From Paraplanobispora siamensis (lineage in GTDB: Bacteria; Actinomycetota; Actinomycetes; Streptosporangiales; Streptosporangiaceae), in contig NZ_BOOJ01000081.1 in the NCBI RefSeq assembly GCF_016863175.1, positions 1 to 46,982 on the forward strand: 46,982 bases of DNA, read 5' to 3'. Made by a program: the position numbers and the translations under genes. Below are positions 24,283-32,440 of this stretch, one piece after another. Numbering within the stretch: position 1 is the first letter of the stretch; every line of letters begins with the position of its first letter. The notes under the pieces were generated by a model. The model made no database searches and was not told where the DNA came from. It worked only from the letters and a program-made list of their open reading frames with translations.

Positions 24283-24780
24283 ATGGGAAAGCTGACGGTG
24301 CACGCGCTACGCGTCGTGCTCGCACTGCTGTTCGCCGGTTCGGTCTTCGTGCAGGCGGTGATGGTGCCGCTGCTGGCGAGCGACATGGAGGATCTCAGGC
24401 CGGAGTACGCCTACCTGCGCACCCCGTTCATCCTGATCATCGTGCTGGGCGTCCTGGCGGCCCAGGTCATCCTGGTCTGCGTGTGGCGGCTGGTGACGAT
24501 GGTGCGGCGCGGGACCGTGTTCTCCAACGCCGCCTTCCGGTACGTGGACATCGTGATCGGTTCGCTCGTGGCGGCCTCCCTGGTGGTGTTCTCGCTCGCG
24601 GTCCTGCTGGCGCCGGGCGAACCCGTCCCGCCGGGCATCGTCCTGCTGATCTGCGGGGCCGCCCTGGCGGTCCTGGGCGGCGCGCTCGTCGTGCTCGTGA
24701 TGCGGATGCTGCTCGCCCAGGCCGTCGCGCGCGACGTCGAGGCCAAGCAGATGCAGGCCGAGCTGGACGAGGTGATCTGA
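24283..24780 (+). CDS. DUF2975-family membrane protein
   Basis: A 165-residue protein with four predicted membrane helices (about residues 8-30, 46-68, 86-108, 118-142) and a short charged C-terminal tail (RDVEAKQMQAELDEVI). Family members are almost always encoded just before a small XRE regulator, as here. Function is not established; a membrane sensor or immunity-like partner of the regulator is often suspected. The ribosome site is GAGGAG. The stop overlaps the next start as TGATG. Confidence 0.87.
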   Translation: MGKLTVHALRVVLALLFAGSVFVQAVMVPLLASDMEDLRPEYAYLRTPFILIIVLGVLAAQVILVCVWRLVTMVRRGTVFSNAAFRYVDIVIGSLVAASLVVFSLAVLLAPGEPVPPGIVLLICGAALAVLGGALVVLVMRMLLAQAVARDVEAKQMQAELDEVI

Positions 24781-24998
24781 TGCCGATCACCGTCGACATC
24801 GACGTGATGCTGGCCAAGCGGAAGATGTCCGTGGGCGAGCTGGCCGAGCGCGTCGGGATCACCCCCGCCAACCTGGCGGTGCTCAAGAACGGCCGCGCCA
24901 AGGCGGTGCGCTTCTCCACGCTCGCCGCGCTCTGCGAGGCGCTCGAATGCCAGCCGGGAGACCTGCTGCGCTGGGAGGCCGACGGCGCCGGCGGATGA
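24780..24998 (+). CDS. Small YozG-like XRE/Cro-type regulator
   Basis: A 72-residue single-domain HTH protein: MLAKRKMSVGELAERVGITPANLAVLKNG (helices 1-3) then FSTLAALCEALECQPGDLL. This is the classic small Cro/CI form found with DUF2975. Translation is coupled to the membrane protein by a TGATG overlap. It probably represses its own operon through the palindrome at 24236. Confidence 0.92.
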   Translation: MPITVDIDVMLAKRKMSVGELAERVGITPANLAVLKNGRAKAVRFSTLAALCEALECQPGDLLRWEADGAGG

Positions 24999-25039
24999 CG
25001 CCGCCCGAAACCACCGGCGGATGATTCCGCCCGGAACGC
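24988..25039. repeat. 26-bp imperfect direct repeat
   Basis: CCGGCGGATGA occurs at 24988 and 25014, each followed by a similar CCGCCCG-AA tract. The first copy contains the stop codon of the XRE gene, so the array begins inside the gene end. Confidence 0.7.
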
Positions 25040-25108
25040 TCAGGTTCCGCCTCCCGCTGCCGATCCGGAGATCGACGTATCTCATCGGGCGACAGCAGGA
25101 GGCGCAGG

Positions 25109-27169
25109 ATGGCCGAGGGCAGGACCGTTCCGGCCGCATCCCACGAACCGCGGCGGCGCGGGGTGCTCGGGCGAGGGCCGGCGGACCGTCCGGTACGGAG
25201 CGTCCTGGCGGCCGGGCTGCTGGCCGTCGGCCTCCTCACCCCCGCCCACGCCGCCGTGGCCGCCGCCCCGCCGCGGGGACCGGTCGCCGCCCCGGCCGGC
25301 GAGGCGGTCACCGGCACCGTCAGGGCCGTGGTGGCGGAGGGCCGCGAGGGGGAGCCCGGGGAGATCACGCAGCTCCTCGACACCGGTGAGGACCTGCTCC
25401 CCCTGGCCGGCGAGCCCCTGCCGCCGAGCGCCGAGGTGACGGTGGAGGTGACGCAGGCCCCCTCGGGCGACTATCAGGTCACCGAGGTCCTCGACGTCGC
25501 GCCCGCCGAGGTGTCCACCCCGCCGGTGGCCCAGCACCGGGTGTACGTCGCGTTCGTGAACCCCGCCGGCACGACGGCCGCCGACCCGGCGCCCTCGCTC
25601 TCCCAGGTCACCGACCGGATCGCCGAGACCGACGACTTCTGGTCCGACCAGACGGGCGGGAAGGTCCGCTTCAGCCTCGCGGCCACCGTCCCCGAGTACT
25701 CCAGCTCCTACACCTGCGACCAGCCGTTCGAACTGTGGGACGAGGCGCGCTCCAAGTTCGGCGGGCTGGGCTGGGGGCTGCCGGACGGATCCCACGTGCT
25801 GCTCATCCTGCCCGGCACGGCCGCCGACCGCGGGTGCTCGCACGGCCTGGGCACGATCGGCGACAACTACGCCAGCGGCGGCTACGCCTACGTCGCCGCG
25901 GCCGGGCCGCGCACGGAGGTCTTCGCCCACGAGTTCGGCCACAACCTCAGCCTGGAGCACTCCGACTCGCTCAGCTGCGACACCCGGCAGGACTCCACCT
26001 TCCACGACGACGGCGTGCTCCCCGACGACCCGGAGTGCGCGCGGCTGGCGTACGGCGACTTCATCGACGTCATGGGGATCGACGACGGGTCCCTGGGGAA
26101 CCTGAACGCGGTGCAGCTCGACCATCTCGGCCTGAGCCCGGAGGCGTTCACCACGGTCCCGCGGGAGACGACGAGCACGGTGACCGTCCCGCCGCTGTCG
26201 GCGGGCCTCGCCGGGAGGCCCGCGGTGCGGATCCCGGTCGACGAAGGGGTCTCCTACTATCTGCAGTACCGCACGCGGGCGGGCCGGGACTCGACCGCGA
26301 GCCAGTTCTACCACTACGGCGTCCAGGTGTACCGCGGCCGTCCGCCCGGCGGGCCGTACGGCACCCGGGCGAGCCTGCTCCTGGACCCGACGCCCGAGGT
26401 GAACAACTACGTCAACAGGTCGTCGCTGCCGCAGGGGGCGACCTTCTCCTCCGCCGAGGGCGACGTCACCGTCCGCGTGCTGTCCCAGGACGCCGGCGGG
26501 GCGACCGTGGAGGTCGTCAACGCGGCCTCCGCGACCCCGCCTCCCCCGGTGTCCGCGGGCGAGCTGACCATCGCCGGACCGGCCTCGGCGGTCAGGGGCG
26601 CCCAGGTCACCTACTCGACGGTGGTCACCGGCACCGACGGGAACCCGTTCGCGGACCAGTTGGTCGAGCTCACGGCCGACTACGGTGACGGCGGCGGCCC
26701 GGTGCCCGTCGGGGCCGGGGTCACCGACGAGTTCGGCCGGACGCAGGTGACGATCGTGGCCACCCGGCCGATGGGCGTGCGGTGGCGGACCGCCGGCGGC
26801 GCGGACGAGGCCGCCGTCAGCAGCGGAGTGCGGTACCTGCAGGTGACCGCCCCGCCGGCGTCGGCCCGGCCGACGGCGGTGCGCATCGCCGCGCCGGCGT
26901 CGAAGGTGCAGCAGCGGCAGGCGTTCACCGTCTCCGCGGTCGTCACCGACCAGCGCGGCAAAGCCCTGCCCCGCTGGTCGGTCCTGCTGCAGAAGCAGGT
27001 GGGGGGCACCTCCCGGTGGGTCACGGTCGCGACCCGCACGACCGGCGGCACCGGCGCGGTGGCCTACCGCACCAGCATCCTCAAGCCGACCTACTACCGC
27101 TGGGTGACCGTCGCCAGGGCGGGGGCGCCGAGCAGGGTGAGCGCCCCGAAGCTCGTCCGGACGAGGTAG
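25109..27169 (+). CDS. Secreted zinc metalloprotease, gametolysin (M11)-like
   Basis: A 686-residue exported protease. The signal/anchor segment is about residues 30-50. A prodomain-like region (55-140) precedes the catalytic domain with HEFGHNLSLEHS, the zinc motif HExxHxxxxxH (His 274, 278, 284), and a Met-turn DVMG (Met about 322). After about residue 350 comes a beta-rich region, then one or two Ig-like domains (about 485-590 and 595-686), the last with WSVLLQKQVGG and TTGGTGAVAYRT. AGGAGG precedes ATG 25109. Multiple Cys around the active site suggest disulfides. It would degrade extracellular protein. Confidence 0.88.
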   Translation: MAEGRTVPAASHEPRRRGVLGRGPADRPVRSVLAAGLLAVGLLTPAHAAVAAAPPRGPVAAPAGEAVTGTVRAVVAEGREGEPGEITQLLDTGEDLLPLAGEPLPPSAEVTVEVTQAPSGDYQVTEVLDVAPAEVSTPPVAQHRVYVAFVNPAGTTAADPAPSLSQVTDRIAETDDFWSDQTGGKVRFSLAATVPEYSSSYTCDQPFELWDEARSKFGGLGWGLPDGSHVLLILPGTAADRGCSHGLGTIGDNYASGGYAYVAAAGPRTEVFAHEFGHNLSLEHSDSLSCDTRQDSTFHDDGVLPDDPECARLAYGDFIDVMGIDDGSLGNLNAVQLDHLGLSPEAFTTVPRETTSTVTVPPLSAGLAGRPAVRIPVDEGVSYYLQYRTRAGRDSTASQFYHYGVQVYRGRPPGGPYGTRASLLLDPTPEVNNYVNRSSLPQGATFSSAEGDVTVRVLSQDAGGATVEVVNAASATPPPPVSAGELTIAGPASAVRGAQVTYSTVVTGTDGNPFADQLVELTADYGDGGGPVPVGAGVTDEFGRTQVTIVATRPMGVRWRTAGGADEAAVSSGVRYLQVTAPPASARPTAVRIAAPASKVQQRQAFTVSAVVTDQRGKALPRWSVLLQKQVGGTSRWVTVATRTTGGTGAVAYRTSILKPTYYRWVTVARAGAPSRVSAPKLVRTR

Positions 27170-27210
27170 CACGGGGCCCGCGCCGGTCGTCCCCGAACGC
27201 TGATTGGGCC

Positions 27211-27239
27211 TTGTTGAGGCGGGAGGGCGGGATTACGAT
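27211..27239 (+). promoter_or_regulatory. Chitinase promoter
   Basis: TTGTTG (27211-27216), a 17-bp spacer and TACGAT (27234-27239) predict a start near 27246, five bases before an operator palindrome. Confidence 0.7.
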
Positions 27240-27250
27240 CCGCCTAATTG

Positions 27251-27267
27251 TTAGGAAACTTTCCTAA
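27251..27267. promoter_or_regulatory. 17-bp palindromic operator of chitinase gene
   Basis: TTAGGAAACTTTCCTAA is a perfect inverted repeat (8-bp arms, one central base) between the predicted start site and the ribosome site of the GH18 gene. A repressor bound here would block the promoter. The core differs from the pectate lyase operator, so the repressor is probably different; ROK- or GntR-type sugar regulators are candidates (inference). Confidence 0.85.
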
Positions 27268-27282
27268 GAGAAAGGTTTCCAC

Positions 27283-29850
27283 GTGCGCCGAACACCCCCC
27301 ATCCTGTTCGCACTCCTCCTGGTGGCGGCCCTGACCGCCGCCCCCGCCGCCCCCGCCGCGGCCGCCGCCCGCCTGACCGCCGTGTTCACCCTGACCGGCA
27401 GCCAGGGCAAGTTCACGGTGAGCAACCCCGGCACCGCCCCGGTCACCGGCTGGTCGATCACCTTCGACCTGCCGCCCGGGGTCACCGTGGGCAATCCGCA
27501 GAACGCCACCACCACGCAGAACGGGACGCGGGTCAAGCTGACCCCCGCGTTCTACATCAACACCGTGCGGGCGGGCGGATCGACCGAGCCGTACAGCCCG
27601 GCCTTCACCCTCAGCTCCCCCGCCCAGCCGACCGGTTGCACGATCAACGGCGCCAATTGCGACGGGAGCGGAGATCCCCCGCCCCCGCCCGCGCCGGTCA
27701 CCGCCACCTACACGGGCGGCGGGACCCGGGGCGGGTTCGTGATCGCCAACAACACCGCCGCCGCCCTCAACGGCTGGTCGATCACCTTCGACCTGCCCGC
27801 GGGGGTCACCGCGAGCGGGGCCCAGCACGCGACGCTCAGCCAGAGCGGCCGCCAGGTCACGCTCACTCCCGCCCACTACAACACCACCGTGCCCGCGGGC
27901 GGGTCGACCGAGCCGTACAGCCCGGCCTTCACCCTCAGCGCGCCCGCCGAGCCGGAGAACTGCCGGATCAACGACGTCAGATGCGACGGGTCGGCCGACA
28001 CCCCGCCCGCCGCGCCGGGGAACCTGCGCTCCCCTGTCAAGACCACGAAAACCGTCTCTTTGACCTGGGACGCCTCGGCTCCGGGGAGCCTGCCGGTCGC
28101 CGGTTACGAGGTCTACAGCGGCGCCGCGCCCGCCGCGACGGTCACCGGCACGAGCACGACCCTCACCGGCCTGACCCCGGACACGGAGTACACCTTCACC
28201 GTCAAGGCCAGGGACCGCAAGGGGAACACCTCCCCGGCCAGTGCGGCGCTGAAGGTCAGGACGAACAACCCCGGTGACGACACCCGGCCGCCCACCGCCC
28301 CGTCCGGGCTGCGCAGCACGGGCAAGGGCCCGGCGAGCGTCTCCCTCGCCTGGGACGCCTCCACCGACAACACCGGCGTCGCCGGCTACGACGTCTACAT
28401 CGGCGAGACCCTGAAGACGACCGTGCCCGGCACCACGGCCACGGTCAACGGGCTCTCGCCGTCCACCGAGTACACCTTCACGGTCAGGGCCAGGGACCTG
28501 TACGACAACGTCTCGCCGCCGAGCAACGCGCTGAAGGCGAGCACCGCCGACATCGTCGGCGACGGCTACGCACGGGTCGGCTACTTCGTGCAGTGGGGCA
28601 TCTACGGCCGCCAGTACTTCGTGCGCAACCTCGACACCACCGGGGCCGCGGCGAAGCTGACCCACATCAACTACGCCTTCGGCAACGTCGACCCGGTCAA
28701 CCTGACCTGCCTGCACGGGGTGACCAAGGGCACCTCGCCCAACCCGCAGGACCCGAACCAGGGGGACGGCGCGGGTGACGCGGACGCCGACTACGGCCGG
28801 CCGATGAGCGCGGCGCAGTCCGTGGACGGGGTCGGCGACACCGGCTGGGAGAAGCTGCGCGGCAACTACAACCAGCTCCGCAAGCTCAAGGCCAAGCACC
28901 CGCACCTGAAGGTGCTGATCTCCCTGGGCGGCTGGACCTACTCGAAGTACTTCTCCGACGTGGCCGCCACCGACGCCGCCCGGCGCAAGTTCGTCAGCTC
29001 CTGCATCGACCTCTACATCAAGGGCGACCTGCCGGTGTACAACGGCGCGGGCGGGCCGGGCACCGCCGCCGGGATCTTCGACGGCATCGACCTGGACTGG
29101 GAGTGGCCGGGGGCCGAGGGGCACCCGGGCAACCATGTCAGCCCCGCCGACAAGCGGAACAACACACTGCTGATCGCCGAGTTCCGCCGGCAGCTCGACG
29201 CGCTGACCGAGGAGACCGGCAGGCGCTACCAGCTGACCGCCTTCACCCCGGCGGACCCCGCCAAGATCGAGGCGGGCTGGGAGCTGGCCGAGGTCGCCAG
29301 GCACCTGGACATCTTCAACGTCCAGGGCTACGACTTCCACGGCGCCGGCAGCGACAACTCCTGGGAGCCCAACCGGACCGGCCACCAGGGCAACCTGTAC
29401 GCCGACGCCGACGATCCGTACCCCTTCCGCTTCAGCGTCGAGAACGCGGTCAAGGAGTATCTGGACGCCGGGGTGAACCCGAGGAAGATCACCATCGGCC
29501 TCGCCTACTACGGGCGCGGCTGGCAGGGCGTCACCGACGGCGGCAGGAGCGGCGAGTGGCAGCCGGCCACCGGCGCCGCCCCCGGCCAGTTCCAGGAGGA
29601 GGCGGGCACCCGCGGGTACGGCAACCTCGTGGCGAGCGTGCCGGGCTGCACCGTACGGCATGACGAACAGGCGGTGGCCACCTACTGCTTCACCGGAAAC
29701 GGCGGCCAGTGGTGGACCTTCGACGACACCTGGTCGATCGCCCGCAAGACCGCGTGGGTACGGCAGAAGGGCCTGCTCGGCGTGATGATCTGGGAGATGT
29801 CCGGCGACACCGGCACCCTGACCACCGCCGTCGACACCGGCCTGAGGTGA
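27283..29850 (+). CDS. Secreted multidomain GH18 chitinase
   Basis: An 855-residue exported chitinase. Signal peptide about 1-28. Two CBM2-like carbohydrate-binding domains (about 29-125 and 140-240) both contain GWSITFDLP and GGSTEPYSPAFTLS, so they arose by duplication. Two fibronectin type III domains follow (about 245-325, 335-422). The GH18 barrel (about 427-855) has SLGGWTYSKYF and the catalytic motif DGIDLDWEW with Glu about 607 as acid. The start is GTG 27283 with AAAGG upstream. It hydrolyses chitin by the substrate-assisted mechanism. Repression through the palindrome at 27251 is likely. Confidence 0.94.
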   Translation: MRRTPPILFALLLVAALTAAPAAPAAAAARLTAVFTLTGSQGKFTVSNPGTAPVTGWSITFDLPPGVTVGNPQNATTTQNGTRVKLTPAFYINTVRAGGSTEPYSPAFTLSSPAQPTGCTINGANCDGSGDPPPPPAPVTATYTGGGTRGGFVIANNTAAALNGWSITFDLPAGVTASGAQHATLSQSGRQVTLTPAHYNTTVPAGGSTEPYSPAFTLSAPAEPENCRINDVRCDGSADTPPAAPGNLRSPVKTTKTVSLTWDASAPGSLPVAGYEVYSGAAPAATVTGTSTTLTGLTPDTEYTFTVKARDRKGNTSPASAALKVRTNNPGDDTRPPTAPSGLRSTGKGPASVSLAWDASTDNTGVAGYDVYIGETLKTTVPGTTATVNGLSPSTEYTFTVRARDLYDNVSPPSNALKASTADIVGDGYARVGYFVQWGIYGRQYFVRNLDTTGAAAKLTHINYAFGNVDPVNLTCLHGVTKGTSPNPQDPNQGDGAGDADADYGRPMSAAQSVDGVGDTGWEKLRGNYNQLRKLKAKHPHLKVLISLGGWTYSKYFSDVAATDAARRKFVSSCIDLYIKGDLPVYNGAGGPGTAAGIFDGIDLDWEWPGAEGHPGNHVSPADKRNNTLLIAEFRRQLDALTEETGRRYQLTAFTPADPAKIEAGWELAEVARHLDIFNVQGYDFHGAGSDNSWEPNRTGHQGNLYADADDPYPFRFSVENAVKEYLDAGVNPRKITIGLAYYGRGWQGVTDGGRSGEWQPATGAAPGQFQEEAGTRGYGNLVASVPGCTVRHDEQAVATYCFTGNGGQWWTFDDTWSIARKTAWVRQKGLLGVMIWEMSGDTGTLTTAVDTGLR

Positions 29851-29865
29851 TCTCCAGCCGGTCCT

Positions 29866-29901
29866 GGACGACAGGGAGTTACCGCGACCTCCCTGTCGTC
29901 C
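29866..29901 (+). terminator. Terminator after chitinase gene, perfect 13-bp stem
   Basis: GGACGACAGGGAG (29866-29878) pairs perfectly with CTCCCTGTCGTCC (29889-29901), loop of 10 nt, 15 bp after the stop. Confidence 0.9.
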
Positions 29902-30010
29902 ATGCTGGACGGGGCGACATGTTCGACGTCCACCTCCGGTCCGCCCCGTACGGCACCGCGTGGGCGACGCCCGCGGCCGGCGGCCGCTTCGGACCGTCAG
30001 GAGGCGCGAC

Positions 30011-30354
30011 ATGGCCCCACGCGACGCGATGCAGTTCATCAACGAGCAGGACGAGGCGGCCTTGCAGCGGTTCGTCGACCGGCTGGAGGCCCGCGGAGCC
30101 GACCCGACGTTCACCGGCTACCGCGAGGAGTACCTCGCGGCGCTGGAGCCGGGGACGGCCGGGGTCGTCGCGGAGATCGGCCGCGGCACCGGGCTGGCCG
30201 CCCGGGCGCCGGCGCGCCGGGACAGCTTCTCCGGGCACATCCTGATCAGCCACGTCGCCGACCCCCGGCAGGTGCCGGCGGAGGCCGGGCGCGTCGTCCG
30301 CCCGGGCGGGACGATCGCGGTCTTCGACGGCGGCTACGCGTCCCCGACCTTCGT
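30011..30354 (+). pseudogene. Decayed SAM-dependent methyltransferase
   Basis: A good AGGAGG site and ATG 30011 begin a class I methyltransferase (MQFINEQDEAALQRFVDRLEARGADPTFTGYREEYL). Motif I reads EIGRGTG, where the usual Cys is Arg. The frame then jumps from RRDSFSG to HILISHVADP, skipping the roughly 50 residues that complete the SAM site. VVRPGGTIAVFDGGYASPTF follows, then homology stops near 30354. The frame continues to 30553 only as the reverse of the FAD monooxygenase gene. Thus there is one internal deletion and one truncation. It is unlikely to be active. Confidence 0.78.
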
Positions 30355-31551
30355 CGGCAGGAGCTCTCGCGGTGCCGACGGGGGCCTGCTGAGGGTGCGC
30401 CACAGCCGTGCGGTGACGGCCACGGCGGGCCACAGGCGGGTGGCCAGGTTCCGTGCCAGGATGCCGGCCCGTGTCGCGGGGACGATGAGCGCCGACGCCT
30501 GGCCGATGTTCCGCTGCCTGGGGTCCACCAGGCGCCGGTGCGCGGCCTCGTAACGACGGAAGGCCGCCTGGGGGTCGTCCGCCGTGGACGCCAGTTCCCC
30601 GGCCAGGGTGAACGCCCCCGCCATGGCCAGGGTGGAGCCGTCGCCGAACAGCGACACGCAGGAGGCGGCGTCGCCCAGAAGCGCGACCCGGCCGTTCCAC
30701 CAGCGGGGCAGGCGGACCTGGCTGACCGAGTCGAAGTAGAGGTCTCCGGCGGCGCGCACGCGCTCCAGCAGCTCGGGCGCCCGCCAGGAGACACCGGCGA
30801 ACGCCTCGGTCAGCAGCCGCTTGTGCTGCTCGGTGTCGCGGTGGTCGAAGCCGGGCTCGGCGGGGCTCCGGTAGAGGAAGAACGCCAGGTCGCCACTCGG
30901 CGTGGGGCTGACGGCGACCGCCCTGCCGGGGGTGTTGTGCATGAGGACGTCCCGGCCGGCTCCGGCCTCGCCGCCGAGCGGTGCCGTGGCGACGTAGAGA
31001 CCCATGTGGCGCACCAGCCCGCCCTCCGTCCCGCCCTCCGTCCCGTCCTCTGTCCCGAACGCCAGCCGGCGCGTCGTCGAGTGCAGGCCGTCGGCCCCGA
31101 TCACCAGGTCGAAGCGGCGGGGAGCGGAGCGCTCGAAGGTGACCTCGACCCCGTGCCCGTCCTGGTCGAGGGTCGCGATGGAGTCGCCGAAGAGGAACTC
31201 GGCATGGTCGCGGCCGGCCTCGTACAGGATCGAGGCGAGGTCGCCGCGTGGCAGTTCGATCTCACCCCGCCGCTGTACGGCGCGCATGTCCATCCGGCCG
31301 ACCCGTCTGCCCGAGCCGTCGACGAAGCTGAGCCCCGTCGTGCCGGTGGCGGCCTCCCGAAGGCGGGACGTGATGCCCATGCGTTCGGCGACGTCCACGG
31401 CCGATCCTCTGACGTCCACCGGGTTCCCGCTGGAGCGCAGCCCGCGGGCGCGCTCGACGACGGTGACGCGGAAGCCGTACCGGGCCAGCCAGTAGGCCAG
31501 TGTCGGCCCGCCGACGCCGGCTCCGGAGATCAGCACTGTCCGCTCGTTCAT
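30334..31551 (-). CDS. FAD-dependent monooxygenase, possibly C-terminally truncated
   Basis: A 405-residue group A flavin monooxygenase. The Rossmann motif GAGVGGPTLAYWLARYG is at residues 10-26 with an acidic Glu in VVERA, the DG motif is LVIGADGLHSTTR, and the ribityl-binding motif RVALLGDAASCVSLFGDG. It would hydroxylate a small aromatic or polyketide-like substrate. Residues about 166-177 are a GTEDGTEGGTEGG repeat. The last residues (RELLPTKVGDA) are encoded within the reversed end of the decayed methyltransferase gene, so its true C-terminus was probably lost at the join. GGGAGGCGTC precedes ATG 31551. It is divergent from a TetR regulator. Confidence 0.85.
   Translation of the reverse strand: MNERTVLISGAGVGGPTLAYWLARYGFRVTVVERARGLRSSGNPVDVRGSAVDVAERMGITSRLREAATGTTGLSFVDGSGRRVGRMDMRAVQRRGEIELPRGDLASILYEAGRDHAEFLFGDSIATLDQDGHGVEVTFERSAPRRFDLVIGADGLHSTTRRLAFGTEDGTEGGTEGGLVRHMGLYVATAPLGGEAGAGRDVLMHNTPGRAVAVSPTPSGDLAFFLYRSPAEPGFDHRDTEQHKRLLTEAFAGVSWRAPELLERVRAAGDLYFDSVSQVRLPRWWNGRVALLGDAASCVSLFGDGSTLAMAGAFTLAGELASTADDPQAAFRRYEAAHRRLVDPRQRNIGQASALIVPATRAGILARNLATRLWPAVAVTARLWRTLSRPPSAPRELLPTKVGDA
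31021..31056. repeat. 12-bp in-frame tandem repeat in monooxygenase gene
   Basis: GCCCTCCGTCCC occurs twice perfectly (31021-31032, 31033-31044) and once with two changes (31045-31056), encoding the Gly-Thr-Glu-rich loop. The period keeps the frame. Confidence 0.9.
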
Positions 31552-31560
31552 GACGCCTCC

Positions 31561-31609
31561 CTAAGTGGAGTGATTTCCTCCGCTTATCTGACGATATCCT
31601 AAGCGGAGG
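31561..31609. promoter_or_regulatory. TetR operator half sites in divergent promoter
   Basis: Three related 9-bp arms are present: TAAGTGGAG (31562-31570), CTCCGCTTA (31578-31586) and TAAGCGGAG (31600-31608). The first and second form a 25-bp inverted repeat with a 7-bp spacer; the second and third form a perfect-armed repeat with a 13-bp spacer. They lie between the divergent FAD monooxygenase and TetR genes, so the TetR protein probably represses both. Confidence 0.75.
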
Positions 31610-31638
31610 GAAAGCGTCCAGTTGCCGGTGGAGGAACA

Positions 31639-32325
31639 GTGGAGTCACACAGGCCCGCCGGGACGGAGCTGCGCGCCGACGCGCGCCGCAACCGGGACCT
31701 GATCGTCGCGGCCGCCCAGAAGCTGTTCCTGGAGCAGGGCCTCGACGTGCCGCTGGAGGAAGTGGCGCGCCGGGCGGGCGTCGGCGTCGGCACGCTGTAC
31801 CGCCGCTTCCCCGATCGGGACGCGCTGCTGCGCGCCGTCAGCGAAGAGGGCCTGCGCCGTCTGATGGATCTGGCCGAGACCGCCTTGCGGGAGGAGCCCG
31901 ACGCCTGGCACGCGCTGTGCCGATTCCTGCGCGCCTCCGTCGAGATCCGGCTGGGCGCGCTGTCGGCGAAGCTGGAACCGCACCTGCACCAGCGGCTGCG
32001 GGCCGGCGCCGACCTGCACGAGATGCGGCAGCGGGTGATCGCCGCAGTCCTGCGGATGACCGAGCGGGCGCAGGCGGACGGGACCCTGCGCGGTGACATC
32101 GGCCCCGGCGACATCGCCCTGCTGATGACCCTGAACGTCTACACGCCGCCGAGCATGCCCGGCGAACAGGCCATGGCCCGCGTGGTGGAGATCATGCTGA
32201 GCGGCCTGCGCGCCGACTCGGGACGCGCCCTTCCCGGGGCTCCGCTCACCGGCGACGACCTGCGCCGCTACACGGCCGTGGAACACCCTTCCGACGCCGG
32301 GGACGAGCGGCTCCCGGATCCCTGA
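31639..32325 (+). CDS. TetR-family transcriptional regulator
   Basis: A 228-residue regulator. The N-terminal HTH is NRDLIVAAAQKLFLEQGLDVPLEEVARRAGVGVGTLYRRFPDRDALLRAV, with the recognition helix GVGVGTLYRRF. The all-helical C-terminal ligand domain (about 85-200) is followed by a poorly conserved tail. GTG 31639 has GGAGGAA upstream. It is divergent from the FAD monooxygenase with shared operators, so it likely controls that gene in response to the enzyme's substrate. The 3' end lies in a tandem repeat. Confidence 0.92.
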   Translation: MESHRPAGTELRADARRNRDLIVAAAQKLFLEQGLDVPLEEVARRAGVGVGTLYRRFPDRDALLRAVSEEGLRRLMDLAETALREEPDAWHALCRFLRASVEIRLGALSAKLEPHLHQRLRAGADLHEMRQRVIAAVLRMTERAQADGTLRGDIGPGDIALLMTLNVYTPPSMPGEQAMARVVEIMLSGLRADSGRALPGAPLTGDDLRRYTAVEHPSDAGDERLPDP

Positions 32326-32376
32326 GCCCCCGGATCCCTGAGCCCCCGGATCCTTGAGCCCGCCGGATCCTTAAGG
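32313..32376. repeat. 16-bp tandem repeat, about four copies
   Basis: CCCGGATCCCTGAGCC is present perfectly at 32313-32328 and 32329-32344, with one change at 32345-32360 and degenerate at 32361-32376. The first copy contains the TGA of the TetR gene, so expansion moved non-coding copies downstream. Confidence 0.92.
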
Positions 32377-32440
32377 TCGGGCCGTGCGGCGCCGATAGGT
32401 GTTCCGTCAAGATCGGAACTCGTGCGATGGGTGGGGTGGC

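Noticed and set aside
25082-27172. A 696-codon minus-strand frame opposite the metalloprotease
   Set aside because: The plus strand carries the HExxH protease with signal peptide and ribosome site; the reverse frame has no recognisable domain.
27244-30114. A 956-codon minus-strand open frame opposite the chitinase gene
   Set aside because: It arises from high GC at third positions of the GH18 gene; there is no motif, and it crosses a strong terminator and the next gene.
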